Below are positions 42,835 through 51,561 of a DNA stretch of 64,000 bases, in pieces (positions within the stretch are counted from its first letter, which is position 1; every line of letters begins with the position of its first letter). The notes under the pieces are model-generated. The model had not been told where the DNA came from. It saw only the letters and a list, made by a program, of their open reading frames with translations, and ran no database searches. Location: assembly GCA_023957315.1 (NCBI GenBank), contig JAMLHE010000011.1, forward strand, positions 37,203 to 101,202. Reading direction: 5' to 3'. The DNA comes from Candidatus Kapaibacterium sp. Lineage in GTDB: Bacteria > Bacteroidota > Ignavibacteria > Kapaibacteriales > UBA2268. The position numbers and the translations under genes are program-made.

Positions 42835-43932
42835 ATGGAAAGAAAAATTATCCATATTGATATGGACGCCTTTTTTGTGGCAGTAGAGCAACGCGACAAC
42901 CCAAGTTTGCGTGGCAAACCCGTTGTGGTTGGCAGTCCTCACAAAAGAGGAGTTATTGCCGCTGCAAGTTACGAAGCACGGAAATACGGAATATTTTCTG
43001 CAATGCCGTCTATGGTGGCTGCTCGAAAATGCAAAAATTTGATTTTTGTTACAGGACGATTCCAAGCTTATAAAGAAGCCTCAGAGCAAATCATGCAAGT
43101 ATTTTACGAATATACTGACCAAGTCGAGCCACTTTCACTTGACGAAGCCTACCTTGATGTCACTACGAACAAAATGAGCAATCCATCGGCTACAAATATT
43201 GCTAAAGAAATCAAAGCACGAATAAAGGAATCCACCGAGCTCACTGCATCTGCCGGAGTGTCCTTCAATAAATTCTTAGCAAAAGTAGGTTCTGATTTCA
43301 ACAAACCCGACGGATTGTGCGTAATCACTCCTGCGACTTCCACAAAATTTATCGAAGCATTGAAAATTGAAAAATTCCCCGGAGTGGGCAAAGTGACTGC
43401 CCGAAAATTACATGAATTGGGGATTTCGACCGGAAAAGATTTGAAAAAGTTAAACCAACAATCATTAATAAATCAATTCGGCAAATTCGGCGAATATCTC
43501 TTCAACATGTCTCATGGTATTGACAATCGCGAAGTCATCGCAGAACGCATTCGCAAATCAATCGGTTCCGAAAGAACTTTTGGCGAAGACATTCTTGATG
43601 AAGCAAAATTGCTCGAATCATTGAAGCGAATTGCCGAAATCTTAGACAAAAGAATAAAAAAATCGAATTCGTCCGGCAAAACTTTGACACTTAAAATTAA
43701 ATATTTCGATTTCGAGATTACAACACGTTCCAAAACAGTCTTCAATCCAATTTCGGAAATTAACGAAGTTTTCGCACTTGCCCAAGAACTCTTTTACACA
43801 CCTAAAGCTCCATTCAAAAGAGTGCGTTTGCTCGGCTTATCATTATCCAATTTGGACAATCATGAAATCAATATTGGCGACCAGTTGAAATTGAATTTTC
43901 GTGAACATCATAAGTTGAAAGTTGGGCTGTAA
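42835..43932 (+). CDS. dinB: DNA polymerase IV (Y family)
   Basis: The 365-residue protein has the Y-family start IIHIDMDAFFVAVEQRDNPS with the first catalytic Asp. SLDEAYLDVT carries the second catalytic pair, and a helix-hairpin-helix FPGVGKVTARKLHELGI lies near residue 180. A little-finger domain follows (SERTFGEDI ... RVRLLGLSLSNL). It performs low-fidelity translesion synthesis. The C-terminus is slightly short, with no clear beta-clamp motif (end EHHKLKVGL). No LexA box was recognised upstream. Confidence 0.95.
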   Translation: MERKIIHIDMDAFFVAVEQRDNPSLRGKPVVVGSPHKRGVIAAASYEARKYGIFSAMPSMVAARKCKNLIFVTGRFQAYKEASEQIMQVFYEYTDQVEPLSLDEAYLDVTTNKMSNPSATNIAKEIKARIKESTELTASAGVSFNKFLAKVGSDFNKPDGLCVITPATSTKFIEALKIEKFPGVGKVTARKLHELGISTGKDLKKLNQQSLINQFGKFGEYLFNMSHGIDNREVIAERIRKSIGSERTFGEDILDEAKLLESLKRIAEILDKRIKKSNSSGKTLTLKIKYFDFEITTRSKTVFNPISEINEVFALAQELFYTPKAPFKRVRLLGLSLSNLDNHEINIGDQLKLNFREHHKLKVGL

Positions 43933-43996
43933 TGCTTTTAAAATATCCGATATTACAAATCGTACTTTTCAATAAGTGAATGAACAAAGGTGAAAT

Positions 43997-44209
43997 ATGC
44001 TTAGTGAATATCTAAATGAAGCAATCAAACAAGCTAAATATGAAATTTTAGAAGATGATAATTCCGTCTATGCTGAAATTCCTGCTTGTCCGGGTGTTTA
44101 TGCAAATGCGAAATCATTCGAAGAATGCCGTACTTTACTAATAGAAGTTTTGGAAGAATGGCTTTTCTTGAGGTTACGGAAGAATTTGCAAATCCCCACA
44201 ATTTCATAG
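43997..44209 (+). CDS. HicB-family antitoxin-like protein (orphan)
   Basis: The 70-residue protein matches the HicB N-terminal fold: AKYEILEDDNSVYAEIPACP, then GVYANAKSFEECRTLLIEVL and EEWLFLRLRK. It begins after an AAAGGTG site. It lacks a C-terminal DNA-binding extension, and no HicA toxin gene flanks it. A 29-base tandem repeat follows within 35 bases. The toxin may have been lost; members without toxin are common. Confidence 0.75.
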   Translation: MLSEYLNEAIKQAKYEILEDDNSVYAEIPACPGVYANAKSFEECRTLLIEVLEEWLFLRLRKNLQIPTIS

Positions 44210-44242
44210 GGTCGAGGGTTTATGGTCGAAACATTCAATTCT

Positions 44243-44310
44243 ATTCCTTTGTGTCCTTTGCGGTAAAATGTATTCCTTTGCGTCCTTTGCGGTAAAATGT
44301 ATTCCTTTTT
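44243..44310. repeat. 29-base tandem repeat, 2.3 copies
   Basis: Units at 44243-44271 and 44272-44300 differ at one base, and a third begins at 44301. The core CCTTTGCGGTAAAATGT is related to the TTTGCGGTT repeats near 59670-59710. There are no spacers, so it is not a CRISPR. Confidence 0.85.
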
Positions 44311-44413
44311 CATCTTAATATCTTCACAATCAACTAAAAAAACAAGAAAATAAAATTAATTGAAATATATCTCGTTTACCGAAATTAATGACTTTACATA
44401 ATTACGGTAGAAT

Positions 44414-45571
44414 ATGTCAATAAATAGGAATTTAACCAACGAACAAGTTTTTTTAAGAGATTCTGTTAGACGATTTGCCGAAGAGGTAATCAAGCCTCAG
44501 GCGAAAGATTTGGACGAGAAAGAGGAGTTTTCATACGAAATAACTGCACAAATGGCGGAAATGGGATTTCTGGGAGCCTTCTTGCCCGAAAAGTACGGCG
44601 GAAGCGGGCTCGACTATCTATCGTATATTATCATTGTCGAAGAAATTGCCCGTGTTGACAGCGCTCAAGCAGCAACTATTGCCGCTCATAACTCACTTGG
44701 CACCGGTCCTATTTATGATTACGGCAGCGATGAACAAAAGGAAAATTACCTCCCTCAACTTGCAGGTGGCAAATTATGGGGATTTGGTTTGACAGAACCC
44801 GAAGCCGGCTCTGATGCGGGAAATACCAAAACCCGTGCATATCAAGAGCAAGGCGATTGGACTATTAACGGGTCGAAAATCTTCATTACCAATGCTTCTA
44901 CAGACATTACCTTAGGCTCTACGGTTTTGGCTGTGACAGGTCAGCAACCCGACGGCAGAAAAGAGTTCACATCCTTCATTGTCGAAAATTCAAATCCCGG
45001 AATGGAATGTCGCCAAATGAAAGGCAAAATGATGTGGCGTTCATCGAATACTTCTGAGCTTTATTTCTCCGATTGCAAAGTGACTAATGAGTATATCTTA
45101 GGCAAACGTGGTGATGGATTCAAGCAAATGCTGGCAACTTTGGACAAAGGACGACTTTCAATAGCCGCTATGGGATTGGGTTTGGCTCAAGGTGCTTTTG
45201 AATCGGCTCTTAATTATGCAAAACAAAGAAAAACCTTCGGACGTGCGATTTCTACATATCAATCGAATGCTTTCAAGCTTGCAGACATTGATATGGGAAT
45301 CGAACTTGCCCGAAATTATTTATATGAAGTGTGTCGTATGGCGGCTCGCGGTGAAAAAATCACAAAAGAATCTGCAATTGCCAAATTATATTGCTCCGAA
45401 TTAGCCCACAAAGCCGCAGACCATTGTGTCCAAATACACGGCGGATACGGGCTGATGAAGGAATATGATGCAGAGCGATTCTACCGTGACCAAAAATTGC
45501 TCGAAATCGGCGAAGGCACTTCCGAAATTCAAAGATTAGTTATTTCACGTATTATAGGATGTTTCGATTAA
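44414..45571 (+). CDS. acyl-CoA dehydrogenase
   Basis: The 385-residue protein starts NRNLTNEQVFLRDSVRRFAE and carries LTEPEAGSDAGNTKT and WTINGSKIFITNAS in the FAD-binding part. It ends VQIHGGYGLMKEYDAERFYR and EIGEGTSEIQRLVIS with the catalytic Glu. It is only distantly similar to the dehydrogenase at 41528. It is followed after 22 bases by HMG-CoA lyase, which suggests a role in leucine or branched-chain acyl-CoA breakdown (an isovaleryl-CoA dehydrogenase-like role); that is inferred from context. Confidence 0.92.
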   Translation: MSINRNLTNEQVFLRDSVRRFAEEVIKPQAKDLDEKEEFSYEITAQMAEMGFLGAFLPEKYGGSGLDYLSYIIIVEEIARVDSAQAATIAAHNSLGTGPIYDYGSDEQKENYLPQLAGGKLWGFGLTEPEAGSDAGNTKTRAYQEQGDWTINGSKIFITNASTDITLGSTVLAVTGQQPDGRKEFTSFIVENSNPGMECRQMKGKMMWRSSNTSELYFSDCKVTNEYILGKRGDGFKQMLATLDKGRLSIAAMGLGLAQGAFESALNYAKQRKTFGRAISTYQSNAFKLADIDMGIELARNYLYEVCRMAARGEKITKESAIAKLYCSELAHKAADHCVQIHGGYGLMKEYDAERFYRDQKLLEIGEGTSEIQRLVISRIIGCFD

Positions 45572-45593
45572 TTATGCAACATAAGGTTTTGAG

Positions 45594-46442
45594 ATGACTC
45601 GCATTATAGAATGTCCGCGTGATGCGATGCAAGGCATTGAGGAATATATCCCAATAGCGACAAAAGTAAATTACATTAATAAACTTCTGAAAGTAGGATT
45701 TGACACGATTGATTTCGGTTCATTTGTATCTCCGAAATCTGTGCCGCAAATGAGAGATACTGCTGAAGTTCTCAGAAAATTGAATCTGAACGGCTCAAGT
45801 TCGTTTCTTCTGGCAATTGTAGCGAATTTGCGTGGTGCTGAAGATGCTGTTATGTTCGATGAAATTGATTTTCTCGGCTTCCCATTTTCTGTATCTGAGA
45901 CCTTCCAGAAAAAGAATACAAATTCTACGATTGACCAATCTTTGGCAAGGGTTGAAGAAATCCACGATACTTGTGTCCGTACAAACAAAGAATTGATAAT
46001 TTATCTTTCGATGGCGTTCGGCAATCCTTACGGCGACCCTTGGAGTTTTGACGAAATAGGGCGGCGTGTAGAGCAATTGACCGATTTAGGCGTGAATACT
46101 ATTGCATTATCGGATACTGTGGGAGTCTCTAACCCGGGAAATATCAAGCATTTATATTCAAATCTCACTGAAGAATTCCCATTTATTGAATTCGGGGCAC
46201 ATTTGCATAGCAGCCCGGACTCATGGCGCGAAAAAATTCAAGCTGCTTACGATAGCGGATGTCGCCGTTTCGATGCTGCTCTCAAAGGTTGGGGTGGGTG
46301 CCCGATGGCTCAAGATGATTTGGTCGGCAATATTGCTACAGAAAACTTAGTTGCTTTTCTGAAGCAACATGATGAAGATTTCGAGATAAATGAACATGAA
46401 TTCAGCCAGGCTCTCGAAGCTGCCAATAGTATTTTCAAATAG
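45594..46442 (+). CDS. mvaB: hydroxymethylglutaryl-CoA lyase
   Basis: The 282-residue protein belongs to the DRE-TIM metallolyase family, with ECPRDAMQGIEEYIP at the start and IDFGSFVSPKSVPQM. ALSDTVG, FGAHLHSSPDSW and the active-site loop GWGGCPMAQDDLVGNIATE with its Cys follow. The loop is the form seen in Bacteroidota rather than the GGCPYA form of others. It cleaves HMG-CoA to acetoacetate and acetyl-CoA, the last step of leucine breakdown. It is in an operon with the acyl-CoA dehydrogenase upstream; a terminator follows. Confidence 0.9.
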   Translation: MTRIIECPRDAMQGIEEYIPIATKVNYINKLLKVGFDTIDFGSFVSPKSVPQMRDTAEVLRKLNLNGSSSFLLAIVANLRGAEDAVMFDEIDFLGFPFSVSETFQKKNTNSTIDQSLARVEEIHDTCVRTNKELIIYLSMAFGNPYGDPWSFDEIGRRVEQLTDLGVNTIALSDTVGVSNPGNIKHLYSNLTEEFPFIEFGAHLHSSPDSWREKIQAAYDSGCRRFDAALKGWGGCPMAQDDLVGNIATENLVAFLKQHDEDFEINEHEFSQALEAANSIFK

Positions 46443-46467
46443 TTAAACCAGGATTTATAATATTGCT

Positions 46468-46501
46468 AAAAGGGAATTCATAAAACAAATTCCCTTTTTT
46501 T
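46468..46501 (+). terminator. rho-independent terminator after HMG-CoA lyase
   Basis: An AAAAGGGAATT / AATTCCCTTTT stem with a 9-base loop and a run of seven T lies between the lyase and the mutase. The mutase therefore has its own promoter, in the 40 bases after this element. Confidence 0.85.
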
Positions 46502-46541
46502 CGTCTATGCAAAAATTATATTACCATTATTTGGAGCTTTG

Positions 46542-49500
46542 ATGCAAAAGATAAGAATAGTTACAGCCGCAGCACTTTTTGACGGACATGATGTCTCAAT
46601 CAATCTTTTCCGCAGGTTACTCCAAAAACGTGGTGCTGAAATTATTCATATCGGGCACAATCGTTCCGTTAGCGAAGTTGTTACTGTTGCCCTCCAAGAA
46701 GATGCTGATGCGATTCTTGTGAGCTCCTACCAAGGTGGGCATAATGAATATTTTCGTTATATGGTGGATATGCTCAAGGAAAACTACGCTGCCGACATTT
46801 TGATTTTTGGCGGTGGCGGAGGTGTAATTCTACCTTCCGAAGCTACTACGCTCGAATCTTACGGCGTTAAACGCATTTATCATGCTACCGAAGGGCAAAA
46901 AATCGGAATTGACGGTATTGCTGATGATATTATCAATTCAATTATCGAACATCGCAAATCAATCGCTAAATTCATTCCCAATGATAAATTAATCAAACAA
47001 AACAATGCCGCTCAGAGCTATTTAATCGCTAAACAATTATCTTTTTTTGAAAATTGCACCGAAGATTGCAATCGCGATACTTACCGTAAACTCTATGCCG
47101 ACAACGACAAAGGCAAATCTATTGTGCTCGGTGTGACAGGCACAGGTGGAAGCGGTAAAAGCTCATTAAATGACGAAATAATCGGAAGATTTTTATCTAC
47201 CGCTCAAAATTTTAAAATCGGGATATTGGCTGTTGACCCATCTAAAAGCAATACAGGTGGTGCATTGTTGGGCGATAGAATTCGCTATAACCAAATTTAC
47301 AACGAAAATGTCTTTTTCCGTAGTTTTGCCACTCGTTCCAGCAAATCGGAAATTCCCGAAAGCATTATTGATTCTATTGCAATTATGAAATCTTGCGGAT
47401 TTGATTTAATTATTGTCGAGACTTCGGGGATTGGTCAAGCAAATAGCGAAGTCGTTACGATTAGCGATAAATCAGTCTATGTGATGACCGCCGAATTTGG
47501 AGCTCCTACTCAGTTGGAAAAAATTGATATGCTCGACAAAGCGGACTTCATCGTAATCAATAAATTCGAGAAAAGAGGCTCCGAAGACGCTTACAGAGAA
47601 GTCAAAATCAATTATCTCCGCAACCGCAACGTCAAAACAGATAAGACACTTACACTTGGTGAACTCGAATTACCCGTTTACGCTTGCAGTAGCAATCATT
47701 TCAACAATCCGGGATTAAATCGTTTATTCAAAGATTTGACTTCAACTTATGCGGAAAAAAATGTCAAATTCGACCACGAATTCATTGCTAAAATGCCTAC
47801 AAAGCATATCGTTGATTACAGTTTGATTAATAATGACAAAATCAGCTATTTATCAGAAATTGCTGAATCTATCGCACAATATAAAATTCAAGTAGCCCGT
47901 CAATCCGGCATCGCCGAAAAAGCGTACGCTTATAAGATTGCTTACGAAAGCACTAATGATAATGATTTGCGAAACAGATTGATTGCCGAATACGAAATTT
48001 TCTATGATGAATTGACCGAAGAAAGTAAAAAATATATCAATAATTGGGCAAAAGTCACCGAAAATTATTCACAAGATGAGATTAAATATACAGTTCAAGG
48101 CAAAGAATTTTCGATTAATTCATTTACCAAATCACTTTCAGGTTCGAAAATTCCCAAAGTTGCATTGCCAAAATTTAATGATTGGAAAAGTATTATTGAA
48201 TTTTGCTATATGGAAAATTTGCCGGGCGAATTTCCCTATACAGCCGGCGTTTTCCCCTTCAAAAGGACAACTGAAGACCCCAAGCGACAATTCGCCGGTG
48301 AAGGAAGCCCCGAAAGAACAAATAGAAGATTCCATTATTTATCTAAAGATGATGCTGCCAAACGACTTTCGGTCGCATTCGACGGTATCACGCTATATGC
48401 AGAGGACCCTGCCGAACAACCCGATATTTACGGAAAAATCGGCGAATCCGGCGTTTCCATCTGTAGTGTCGAAGATATGGACAGATTGCTCGCAGGATTT
48501 GACCAAACTGACCCTTTGACGTCAGTTTCTATGACGATAAATGCTCCGGCGCCAATCATGGTGGCGTTCTATTTCATGACAGCATATAACAGAGCCTTGA
48601 AAAAACTCGAAAATGAAGGCATCACGTTGGACGACGCTGCAAGGGAAAATCTCAAAGTCGAGACTTTCAGAAAACTTCGCGGAACTGTCCAAGCTGATAT
48701 GTTGAAGGAAGACCAAGCCCAAAACACTATCATTTTTTCTATTGATTTTGCAATGAAACTAATCGGCGATTTGCAAGAATATTTATCAATCAATAAAATT
48801 CGCAATTATTATTCGCTGAGCATAAGCGGTTATCATATTGCGGAAGCGGGCGCTAATCCCATTTCACAGCTTGCATTTACTCTCGCAAACGGTTTTACTT
48901 ATGTCGAGTATTTCCTGAATCGTGGGCTTAAAGTTGATGATTTTGCCCCAAATCTTTCCTTCTTCTTTTCAAATGGCATGGACCCCGAATATTCGGTTAT
49001 CGGGCGAGTCGCTCGGAGAATTTGGTCTGTAGCGATGAAAAATAAATATGGCGCCGATGAAAGAAGCCAAAGATTGAAATATCACATTCAGACATCCGGC
49101 AGGTCTCTTCACGCACAAGAAATTGACTTCAACGACATTAGAACCACATTGCAGGGATTGCTGGCATTTTACGATAATTGCAATTCATTGCACACAAATT
49201 CCTACGACGAAGCTGTGACTACTCCTACTGAGGAATCTGTCCGTCGCTCGATGGCTATCCAATTGATTCTATCCAAAGAATTCGGCATGTTGAAAAACGA
49301 AAATCCGAATCAAGGTGCTTTCATTATCGAAGAGCTTACCGAGCTTGTCGAAGAAGCTGTGCTAATGGAATTCCGCCGTCTGTCTCGTCGCGGTGGAGTT
49401 CTCGGAGCGATGGAAACACAATATCAGCGCTCAAAAATTCAGGAAGAATCAATGTATTACGAATATATGAAGCAAAGTGGCGATTTCCCGATTATCGGTG

Positions 49501-49778
49501 TCAATACATTCCTAAATTCAAGCGATGATAATCCCTACGAAAAAATGCAAATCATTCGGACCTCCGATGAAGAGAAATTGCAGAGACTTTCTGAAGTGCA
49601 AGGATTCAAGGAACGCAATGCCGAAAAAGTTGATGCAGCATTGAAAAATTTGATTGAAGTTGCAATTTCCGGTGGGAATATATTTGCCGAATTGCTCAAC
49701 ACAGTTCAGTATGCAACTATGGGGCAAATCACAGCAGTTCTTTACAAAATTGGCGGAAAATACCGCAGAGGGATGTAA
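46542..49778 (+). CDS. icmF: fused isobutyryl-CoA mutase (B12-dependent acyl-CoA mutase with MeaB-like GTPase)
   Basis: The 1078-residue fusion contains three parts in IcmF order. First is an N-terminal cobalamin-binding domain with DGHDVSINLF, where the His is the lower cobalt ligand. A G3E GTPase chaperone domain starts GVTGTGGSGKSS near residue 200, with IVETSGIGQ and VINKFEKRG. The C-terminal substrate-binding mutase barrel contains PGEFPYTAGVFPFKR and SISGYHIAEAGANP. It interconverts isobutyryl-CoA and butyryl-CoA, and some members also act on isovaleryl-CoA. The GTPase protects and reloads the cofactor. The start is ATG 46542 after TTGGAG; an in-frame TTG precedes it. It is followed after 10 bases by an ABC exporter. 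Confidence 0.93.
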   Translation: MQKIRIVTAAALFDGHDVSINLFRRLLQKRGAEIIHIGHNRSVSEVVTVALQEDADAILVSSYQGGHNEYFRYMVDMLKENYAADILIFGGGGGVILPSEATTLESYGVKRIYHATEGQKIGIDGIADDIINSIIEHRKSIAKFIPNDKLIKQNNAAQSYLIAKQLSFFENCTEDCNRDTYRKLYADNDKGKSIVLGVTGTGGSGKSSLNDEIIGRFLSTAQNFKIGILAVDPSKSNTGGALLGDRIRYNQIYNENVFFRSFATRSSKSEIPESIIDSIAIMKSCGFDLIIVETSGIGQANSEVVTISDKSVYVMTAEFGAPTQLEKIDMLDKADFIVINKFEKRGSEDAYREVKINYLRNRNVKTDKTLTLGELELPVYACSSNHFNNPGLNRLFKDLTSTYAEKNVKFDHEFIAKMPTKHIVDYSLINNDKISYLSEIAESIAQYKIQVARQSGIAEKAYAYKIAYESTNDNDLRNRLIAEYEIFYDELTEESKKYINNWAKVTENYSQDEIKYTVQGKEFSINSFTKSLSGSKIPKVALPKFNDWKSIIEFCYMENLPGEFPYTAGVFPFKRTTEDPKRQFAGEGSPERTNRRFHYLSKDDAAKRLSVAFDGITLYAEDPAEQPDIYGKIGESGVSICSVEDMDRLLAGFDQTDPLTSVSMTINAPAPIMVAFYFMTAYNRALKKLENEGITLDDAARENLKVETFRKLRGTVQADMLKEDQAQNTIIFSIDFAMKLIGDLQEYLSINKIRNYYSLSISGYHIAEAGANPISQLAFTLANGFTYVEYFLNRGLKVDDFAPNLSFFFSNGMDPEYSVIGRVARRIWSVAMKNKYGADERSQRLKYHIQTSGRSLHAQEIDFNDIRTTLQGLLAFYDNCNSLHTNSYDEAVTTPTEESVRRSMAIQLILSKEFGMLKNENPNQGAFIIEELTELVEEAVLMEFRRLSRRGGVLGAMETQYQRSKIQEESMYYEYMKQSGDFPIIGVNTFLNSSDDNPYEKMQIIRTSDEEKLQRLSEVQGFKERNAEKVDAALKNLIEVAISGGNIFAELLNTVQYATMGQITAVLYKIGGKYRRGM

Positions 49779-49788
49779 AGTACAAATC

Positions 49789-51561
49789 ATGCGTGGAAAT
49801 TCATTCGGCTCTGAATACAACAAAATTGATTTCAATTTAATCAAAAGATTAATTGTTTTCCTCAAGCCATATAAAAAGTACGTTTTTGTTTCTATTTTCC
49901 TGACGCTTTTAGTTTCGGCATTGGCACCCTTGAAACCATATCTTATCAAAATCGCTGTTGATGATTACATATCATTGGGCGACAAACAAGGTTTGCTCAA
50001 TATTATAGTGATTATTTTGGTTGTTCTCGTATTGCATGGCGCCATCAGATTTGGTCTGACTTTTATTATGCAATGGGTCGGTCAGAACTGTCTCAACGAT
50101 ATTCGAAATCAGCTTTATGCACACTTGCAAAAGCTTTCGATGAAGTATTACGATAAAAATCCTGTCGGCAGATTGGTTACGCGCGTCACAAACGATGTCG
50201 AAGTCCTTAACCAACTTTTTTCATCGGGACTTATAATGATGGTTGCCGATGTGATGCTGATTTTTTGGATTATTGGTTTTATGTTCTACACAGACGTTAA
50301 GCTGACTTTGCTCACCATCACAGTTTTACCGCTTTTACTTCTGCTAACTACATTTTTCCGACGCAAAGTACGAGTATTATTCCGCGATTTGCGAAATGAA
50401 GTATCCAAAATGAACTCATTTTTGAATGAATTTATTTCGGGAATATCTACCGTCAAAGTCTTTGGTCAGGAGAAAAAACTGAACAATGAGTTTGATGTTA
50501 TAAACAAAAAAACACGCGAATTAAATATTGATACTGTTTTTTACTATGCCATATTTTTTCCGGCAGTCGAAATGATTGGTGCTATTGCAACTGCAATTGT
50601 ATTGTGGTATGCAGCGGGCAACATTTTATCGGGTGTAATGACAGTTGGGGTTTTGATTGCATTCATTCAGTATTCGCATATGTTTTTCCGCCCGGTCCGA
50701 GATTTAAGCGAAAAATACACAACGCTACAAAATGCGATGGCTTCATCGGAAAGAATTTTCGGTCTTTTGGATACTGAGGAATTCTTGGAAGATGCTCCCG
50801 ATGCTCTGGAAAAATTTGAATTTAACGACAAGATTGAATTTGAAAATGTCTCGTTCAGCTATGACGATAATAAATGGGTGCTCAAAGACATTTCCTTTGA
50901 AATTAAGAAAGGTGAAACAGTGGCAATCGTTGGGGCAACGGGCTCCGGCAAAACTTCTATTATAAATTTGCTCTGCCGATATTATGATTATCAGTCAGGC
51001 ACAATCAAAATTGATGGCATTGAACTGAAAAATATTAAGCAAAAAGCCTTAAGAGATAAAATCGCTCTTGTAATGCAAGATGTTTACTTGTTTTCCCGAA
51101 CAATCAAAGAGAATATCACACTTAGTACTGAGGAAATTTCGGATTTAGACGTTCGGAATGCTGCGATTGCTCTCGGCGCAGCACCGTTCATAGAAGCCAA
51201 TCCCGACAGTTTTGATTATCTCTTGAACGAGCGTGGGCAATCCCTTTCCACCGGGCAAAGGCAATTAATATCATTTTGCCGTGCTTATGCAGCCAAACCT
51301 GAGCTTTTGATTCTTGATGAGGCGACATCAAGTATTGATACCGAAACAGAAAATGTAATCGAAAAATCTCTCGAAAAGCTTTTGGAAAATAGAACTTCGA
51401 TTGTCATAGCTCATAGGCTTTCGACCATCAAACGCGCCAACAAAATTTTGGTATTGCACAAAGGTCAAATTCGCGAGCAAGGCACTCACGATGAACTCTT
51501 GCAGTTGAACGGGCTATATGCCAAATTATATATGCTACAGTATAACGAAGTGTCGGTTTAA
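49789..51561 (+). CDS. ABC transporter, MsbA-like exporter half (permease-ATPase)
   Basis: I set the start at ATG 49789, 10 bases after the icmF stop, because an in-frame Met 45 codons earlier lies inside icmF. The 590-residue protein has six membrane helices (about 20-300), with the coupling-helix sequence FGQEKKLNNEF. The ATPase has Walker A GATGSGKTS, Q-loop VMQDVYLFSRTI, signature LSTGQRQL, Walker B LLILDEATSSID and H-loop IAHRLST. It works as a dimer, probably exporting lipids, drugs or peptides; the substrate is not indicated. Its stop overlaps the stop of the converging gene by four bases. Confidence 0.92.
   Translation: MRGNSFGSEYNKIDFNLIKRLIVFLKPYKKYVFVSIFLTLLVSALAPLKPYLIKIAVDDYISLGDKQGLLNIIVIILVVLVLHGAIRFGLTFIMQWVGQNCLNDIRNQLYAHLQKLSMKYYDKNPVGRLVTRVTNDVEVLNQLFSSGLIMMVADVMLIFWIIGFMFYTDVKLTLLTITVLPLLLLLTTFFRRKVRVLFRDLRNEVSKMNSFLNEFISGISTVKVFGQEKKLNNEFDVINKKTRELNIDTVFYYAIFFPAVEMIGAIATAIVLWYAAGNILSGVMTVGVLIAFIQYSHMFFRPVRDLSEKYTTLQNAMASSERIFGLLDTEEFLEDAPDALEKFEFNDKIEFENVSFSYDDNKWVLKDISFEIKKGETVAIVGATGSGKTSIINLLCRYYDYQSGTIKIDGIELKNIKQKALRDKIALVMQDVYLFSRTIKENITLSTEEISDLDVRNAAIALGAAPFIEANPDSFDYLLNERGQSLSTGQRQLISFCRAYAAKPELLILDEATSSIDTETENVIEKSLEKLLENRTSIVIAHRLSTIKRANKILVLHKGQIREQGTHDELLQLNGLYAKLYMLQYNEVSV

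Noticed and set aside
44243..44310. 29-base repeats as a CRISPR array
   Set aside because: The units are directly adjacent, with no spacers, and there are no cas genes.
46443..46541. Cobalamin riboswitch before icmF
   Set aside because: The 99-base gap is too short for the aptamer and half of it is a terminator hairpin; no B12-box sequence was seen.
49654..49788. N-terminal 45-codon extension of the ABC exporter
   Set aside because: It overlaps the end of icmF in another frame and does not resemble an exporter N-terminus; ATG 49789 is followed directly by the normal first helix region.
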